A stretch of 64,000 nt of DNA. Source: Leucocoprinus leucothites (Eukaryota > Basidiomycota > Agaricomycetes > Agaricales > Agaricaceae). The position numbers and the translations under genes are program-made. Location of the stretch: positions 1-64,000 of the forward strand of contig JAACJO010000030.1 in NCBI GenBank assembly GCA_013368445.1, given 5' to 3'. This document shows positions 59,379 to 64,000 of the stretch, in pieces; position 1 is the first letter of the stretch; every line of letters starts with the position of its first letter. The notes under the pieces were generated by a model that saw only the letters and a program-made list of their open reading frames with translations, was not told the origin of the DNA and did no database searches.

Positions 59379-60942
59379 CTATCTTGCCAGCCAGCGCTCT
59401 TCCCTCAGTTTCAGGATAATGCGACACGCCAACACAGAATTAACAGCCTGGTGAAGACTGCAAGTTGCCCAAAGTCAACCACGAAATCATAAATTGGTTC
59501 GGGTTATGTTCAACTTACACAACAAGTAGAAGAAGATGATCATCCTGCGTGTTCGATATGATGTGGTCAGCTGAAGTGCTTATAGTCATCAGAATGGACT
59601 TACCGGAAGACTTGCCATGATAACAACATTGAGCGGTGTAACACCTAGTTTTAAAAGCTTTAGTAACAAAATTCTATAAGCCGACTAAACACACCAAAAA
59701 TCCAGATATAATAGATACAGCCTGGAGAAGACTGTTTAGCAAAAAAATAGCTTAGAGCTTGTGTGCTCACCACCGCGGTAAAGGACTTGCAAAAGGTGGG
59801 AAGTACCCCCTGTCTGAACTATGCTTTGTGTCTTAGTGAACCAATTACAAGAGATTAGATCAAACAAGCTACTCACAAGCAACCACCACCCTGGGGGCCA
59901 CAAAGGCAAGCATCACTAGGTGCGAATGGGGCCAACTGACATCAATCGTCGGACAGTTCCCCAGCAAGAAGGACCTACCTCCACTAAACACACAGATCAC
60001 AGCATAAATCGACATAATATATGACCTTGCATTTATCAGAACACAGCCAACTAATGATGGTACAGGTGAGACAAAGTCTTTTGGAATAAATCAGCCTAGG
60101 CCGTGGCTCTGGTATATTTGTTTCACTTACGCAGAGTGAATTTCAGATAAAAGGCCAAGAGAACAATAAGGGCTGTTATCAATGAACCATACGCTCCAAA
60201 CAGAATATATGTTGATTTCCTCCCCTTTCCCACCATGACCCAGGTGCCTATGGCGGAGATCACTGCACGGTCGCAAAGTTCTGTAAACGATAAACCGGCT
60301 GCAGGGAACACAAAAGAACACCCACGAGTAGAGGTGCAGCCGTGGATCAGGAAAACCGCTTTTTGTTGTCATCCCGTTACAAGCAAGTGAGATTTTCCCA
60401 GCAGGCCAACTATGCCACCATAAGTGAAATATATACTTACATACTCCCACAATGTACACAGTATTACAAGATGTTTGGTCAAGTCCTATGGCAAATTGAT
60501 CTTGAATTCCAGTTAACTTTTATAAGAACTTTCACTATGGTTAAGGAGAAATGTACTCACGATAAAGAATGGTGGGGATGCTAATGAAAGGGAAATAACG
60601 GCTAATCAGGTATAATATCCTCATTGTGTTCCATTGAGAGCTCCATATGAGCGAGACTTCCAAGCCAAGATTCAAAAACCAGTCAAACACCTATACCTCA
60701 CATTAAATATCTAGAAGCCCTTCAATTCCCAGTAACTGACCACGACTACAAGCCCAGAAACTGATTTTATGTGATTAAACCTTTGGCTTGAATTAGTTAA
60801 AACAAGATTAGGGGCTTACTGCTTGAGGACTTGAGAAAGAACTGGTAAATGCCATCCTCCTTGTGAGTGAAGCATGAAGTATACATACATTGAGTTGTCG
60901 GGAATGTAGGACGATCAGGGGCAGAAGTTCAGTAGTGGGCAT
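59379..60942 (-). CDS. DUF6533-type membrane protein, copy 5
   Basis: An ATG at 60942 (MPTTELLPLIVLHSRQLN) starts it. Open pieces are VFDWFLNLGLEVSLIW, HQFAIGLDQTSCNTVYIVG, AVISAIGTWVMVGKGRKSTY, PPLVGCVLI, SHLLQVLYRGG (Asp to Gly in the RDG motif) and HQAVNSVLACRIILKLRE, stop at 59379. The long intron would use CTGCAG 3 nt upstream of the usual acceptor, which keeps the frame. Functional status is uncertain but plausible. Confidence 0.58.
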
Positions 60943-62099
60943 CACGAGTGCTTTGTGGAGGATGATGTGTCGTTCACCAGGGTGAACTCCACGGGTCACT
61001 TATACTGCTTTAATGGACTCCTAGAATCTAGATACACTTGATACAAAACAAAAACAACCCGCGGCCAGCTTGAAAATCAGAGATAAAATCATTGATATGC
61101 TAGGAATGATGAGTTATCTGATGCCTCAGTGTTCTGTGCAGGCTATCTCGGTCCGAAGCGGGGTCTGTGGGGTTTACTTGCCTCTCGGCACGCTAAACCA
61201 GACTGTTCATCGCAACAGACCTATGCCTTGATTAGCCCAGAAGTTCATCACAACAAGCTTGTTTTTGGAAAGGAAACTGATTCATTTTTCCCGGCCAACT
61301 TCAATGATTCCCGAATCCCCAAGCATCAAGAGGTGTTTCTTCCAGCTTCTGTTCATCAATGCTTAAGATAGAGAACAGACTAGGAAGATTGCAATGGTGT
61401 GCACTCACTCCTGGCCTCAACCAAGCGAGCACCGCCCATCATACATAATTACCACTGACCTACTTGAAAATTCTCATCATTTAGCAAATCCAGCCCAGCG
61501 AGGGCATTTGAGGACCAAGTCAAGTATGTCACTCAAGAGTGCGCAAGTCGTTTTGACGAACCTGGAGAGCAATTATTGAACGCTAGAACCTTGGATGCTT
61601 ATTCGAGAGGTTTGACTTTAAAACTGGACAACACCTCTTTTTATATCATATTACCGAAGAAATACCCACCTTGAGTGTCGCTTCTGCTGCTTGACAATTT
61701 ATATTGTTCTCGCGAGCTCATGGATCAGTGTTCAGTGACTCAGGGCCTGCGGCGACAAGAAAAATTAGCAGGATGCCAATCGAGCTGGTTTTCTCCTTGG
61801 CAGATCCGCAAATACATACCGAGGTGAATAATCAAGAACTACGTCGACACTCTAGCATGATTTCGAAATCGTATCGGTAAGGCTGTTGCTCAGGTGTACC
61901 TAAGCATGGCTCACCCCTGGTCTTTAAATAAAGTAAGTATTTCTCACCATTAATGTGGCTTGCTGAGCAGTGAAATTTTGGAATAGAGCTCGTCATGGCA
62001 CCTCACAGAGTCTAGCTGTCTCGAAGCGCCGAGTCGAGGTGGAAAGTGGTGTACCGTGGTCCTGATGGATGATGTATTGATCCTGAGAACTCCCTGATC
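60943..62099. other. Upstream region of membrane gene 5 joined to unit 6 leader
   Basis: The first part repeats the upstream region of other membrane genes to about 61,550. It joins directly to the hydrolase upstream block (CTCTTTTTATATCATATTACC at 61,632), so the relic that should lie between has been deleted. From 61,680 on it matches 56,460-56,865 closely. No gene. Confidence 0.5.
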
Positions 62100-63641
62100 A
62101 TGATTCTTCTTTTCTTCACCATCGCCCTCGGGCTATTCTAAGCCTTTCATCCAGCCTCAAGCACACTCATCACTCCGGAATCAGATGCCCACATCAAATT
62201 TCTGCTCATCAAGTCTCTACTATCTTACTGGAACTCCACCAAACTCTCATACGCCGTCACCCGTAAAGATCGTTCAGCGCCAAACGGCCGGTACTATGAA
62301 TATATGTATAGCCAATGCAAACGGGGTTGCCGTGTATTTGGTATCGCATTGAACTCGAAATTGTTCCTTTCTATTTCTGTGGGATTACTTATCGACAATT
62401 CGATGTTGAGAGAGGAGAGAGGTAGTTAATGTGGACGACGAAGGTGAAGGGTGTGTTTGGCGGGCTGTGGGAGAGGTGTTGGACGGGGGTGCGGCGGGGG
62501 TGTTGGGCTCACGGGTGTGTTGTCGCGTAGGACTGGGCTACCTCGCCATGATTTTTCGGGTGTTCCGAGGAAGGGCAGAGTTGGCGAGATGGTGGGCCTT
62601 TTTTTCCTCACCTGCTATCAATCACTTAACTCTCGACATTCCAGATTTCAACGCTACACCACCTCTGACCTTCAGTGGAATTCCGACAAACCTTCCAGTA
62701 CAATAACGTGATGTACAAATCCCTCTCACACCTACCCACCCTCCTTCTCACCGAATACTTCGTATCCTACATCAACTAACACGTCTTTTCACCCCTCACC
62801 GCGTCAAGTTCAACCTGCAACGTGGCCGAAGCTGAACGCCGAGGAACATTCGCGGATGAATTCCGAGACCACACGCGAGTTACGACTAAAGGGATGAATG
62901 GTACAAAACGCGCGACAGTGCCGTACTCTGCGAGACCGGGAGACGAGGGGGTCTGGACTTGTGCTGGGGGCGTGTTGACTTCGGGCTTTGATGCTTATTA
63001 ACGAGGGGAAACACCCGTATATGGACGAGCAAGTGGTTGCGTCTCGTGTTGTCGAACGCGCAGCTACCATTGCCACTGTCACAACGCGCAAAGCTTCGTA
63101 CTCAGAGCTGGTGAGTCTTTCTATAACTTTTAACATCTCTCCCTCTCGCCCCCTGATGTCCTTCACATTTCCAGAGCTTCCTAACGCCCCTCCCCTCCTA
63201 CTCGTTCGTCGAATCCCCCGGGAAACAAATTTGACGATCCTGATGTTCATTGTATCTTGGAAAGGAACTCTCATGGTGCATTTGCGGTTACAGCATTTTG
63301 ATGCGAATTTATTTAATGTCACCGTCATTTGGTCTAATGCCGAAGTTCGACACAAAGAGGGACTAGGTACGTCTCCGCACCCCTCTCCTATTATAGATCC
63401 CCGCATTGTGATTCAGACCCGTGCTAAGGGTCAAACTCCTCTTCACACCAATTGTGGTGACAATGAAGACGATCGGGACACGTTGATTGACTTAGATAAA
63501 TATTTTTGAAGTTAAGTGGATCACTGGCAAGGAGGAAGAACTGCGTTCAAAGGCGGATTTTGGGGTATGAAAGGATCTGATGCCAAGGTGCCTTGTGGAA
63601 TTGGGAAGGAGAGAATTGAAGTTTGGTTTCTGAGGACGTGA
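62100..63641 (+). pseudogene. Beta-lactamase-like hydrolase, copy 6, dead
   Basis: It has the same TAA in the signal peptide as copy 5 (62139-62141). The SxxK region is destroyed by a frameshift near 62,300-62,350. YNN is present as YNN near 62,700 but out of frame. Exon 4 is deleted: after the exon 3 donor region (63,115) it goes to exon 5 (LRLQHFDANLFNVTVIW near 63,290). The acidic end is frameshifted near 63,508. Confidence 0.85.
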
Positions 63642-64000
63642 GTTCGGATAAGGTACGTGCGCATGTATTCAATGTAGCTATGTATGTGGATAGCGTACAC
63701 TCAGACAACTCATACTTCGTCACCGCCCTATCCCAATCAAATAGCCATCTTTGGCATTATCGCACCAGCATAAAGAAAACTGCATTAGGAATCATTGAAT
63801 CATCAAGCTTCGACAGCTGTCTCCCTCCCAGTTGAGCCCTTCATCAATCGTATTGCGGGCGCTACCTTGAGATTCCGTCAACATTTACGCACGACCCTGC
63901 ATGAGGAAAGGCTCAGTTATCATCATTCTTGACAGGGAATCGAAGGAAGTAAACCTTGACAAGCCGCCGTTACATTGTCTATAGCCGTAGACAGACTTGA
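63642..64000. other. End of the array
   Basis: The tail-to-tail spacer of unit 6 runs to about 63,860, after which the sequence no longer matches the array (CGGGCGCTACCTTGAGATTC). The membrane gene of unit 6 is missing or lies beyond a breakpoint. No gene seen. Confidence 0.5.

Larger units (their letters stand above)
33150..63800. repeat. Tandem array of six hydrolase/membrane-protein units
   Basis: The same order recurs: conserved upstream block, plus-strand beta-lactamase-like gene, spacer of 395-475 bp, minus-strand DUF6533-type gene, old beta-lactamase relic. Hydrolase starts or equivalents lie at 33826, 40720, about 46970, 51287 (chimeric), 56866 and 62100. Membrane-protein starts lie at 38001, 44788, 50674, 54699 and 60942. 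The period is about 6-7 kb where intact and shorter where deletions occurred. Divergence between units is high, so the array is old. Confidence 0.9.

Noticed and set aside
33150..63800. Array read as a biosynthetic cluster or resistance island
   Set aside because: There are only two gene types, both duplicated. The beta-lactamase-like fold does not by itself imply antibiotic resistance, and no biosynthetic enzyme is present.

Overview
The window looks like nuclear DNA of a basidiomycete fungus, most likely an Agaricomycete. The evidence is many short (about 45-75 nt) GT-AG introns in nearly every host gene, a fungal-type HNH-domain protein, DUF6533-type membrane proteins, and a mixture of hAT, Harbinger, pogo, Tc1/mariner and Ty3/gypsy elements. 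Genus cannot be decided from the sequence alone. No rRNA, tRNA, CRISPR array or bacterial-style operon was seen.

Bases 1 to about 29,700 are a nested graveyard of transposable elements with no convincing host gene. Best resolved are: a complete but dead Ty3/gypsy retrotransposon on the minus strand (3608-11444, two LTRs of about 785 bp); a complete hAT element with perfect 8-bp target duplications (21319-26316) into which a Tc1/mariner element (23146-24464) has jumped; a second hAT copy that starts at 3388 and has been broken apart by the gypsy element, by a Harbinger/pogo block, by a solo gypsy LTR (18377-19160) and by an internal inversion; a minus-strand hAT end (2292-3387); two Harbinger remnants (about 12.2-13.5 kb and 28.6-29.5 kb); and a pogo/CENP-B-like remnant (about 14.7-15.7 kb). 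CG dinucleotides are rare by eye in the old elements, and most differences between the two gypsy LTRs are CG to TG or CA changes, which suggests methylation-linked cytosine deamination.

Bases 29,700 to 33,050 hold two convergent host genes: an HNH-nuclease-domain protein (plus strand, 4 exons) and a small-exon gene whose first half resembles the fungal LAMTOR1-like (Ragulator p18-like) family (minus strand, 5 exons).

Bases 33,150 to about 63,800 are a degenerate tandem array of six units. The full unit is: a plus-strand gene for a secreted class C beta-lactamase-like serine hydrolase, a conserved spacer of 395-475 bp, a minus-strand gene for a seven-helix DUF6533-type membrane protein with 13 exons, and a very old second beta-lactamase-like relic. 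Only the first hydrolase gene (33826-35979, 632 aa) is intact. The other five are pseudogenes, one chimeric, and two share the same inherited stop codon. In contrast, all five membrane-protein genes are still close to open over most of their exons. The convergent pairing of a secreted hydrolase with a receptor-like membrane protein, duplicated as a unit and then decaying on one side only, is the most interesting feature here. A functional link between the two is a hypothesis, not something the sequence shows.
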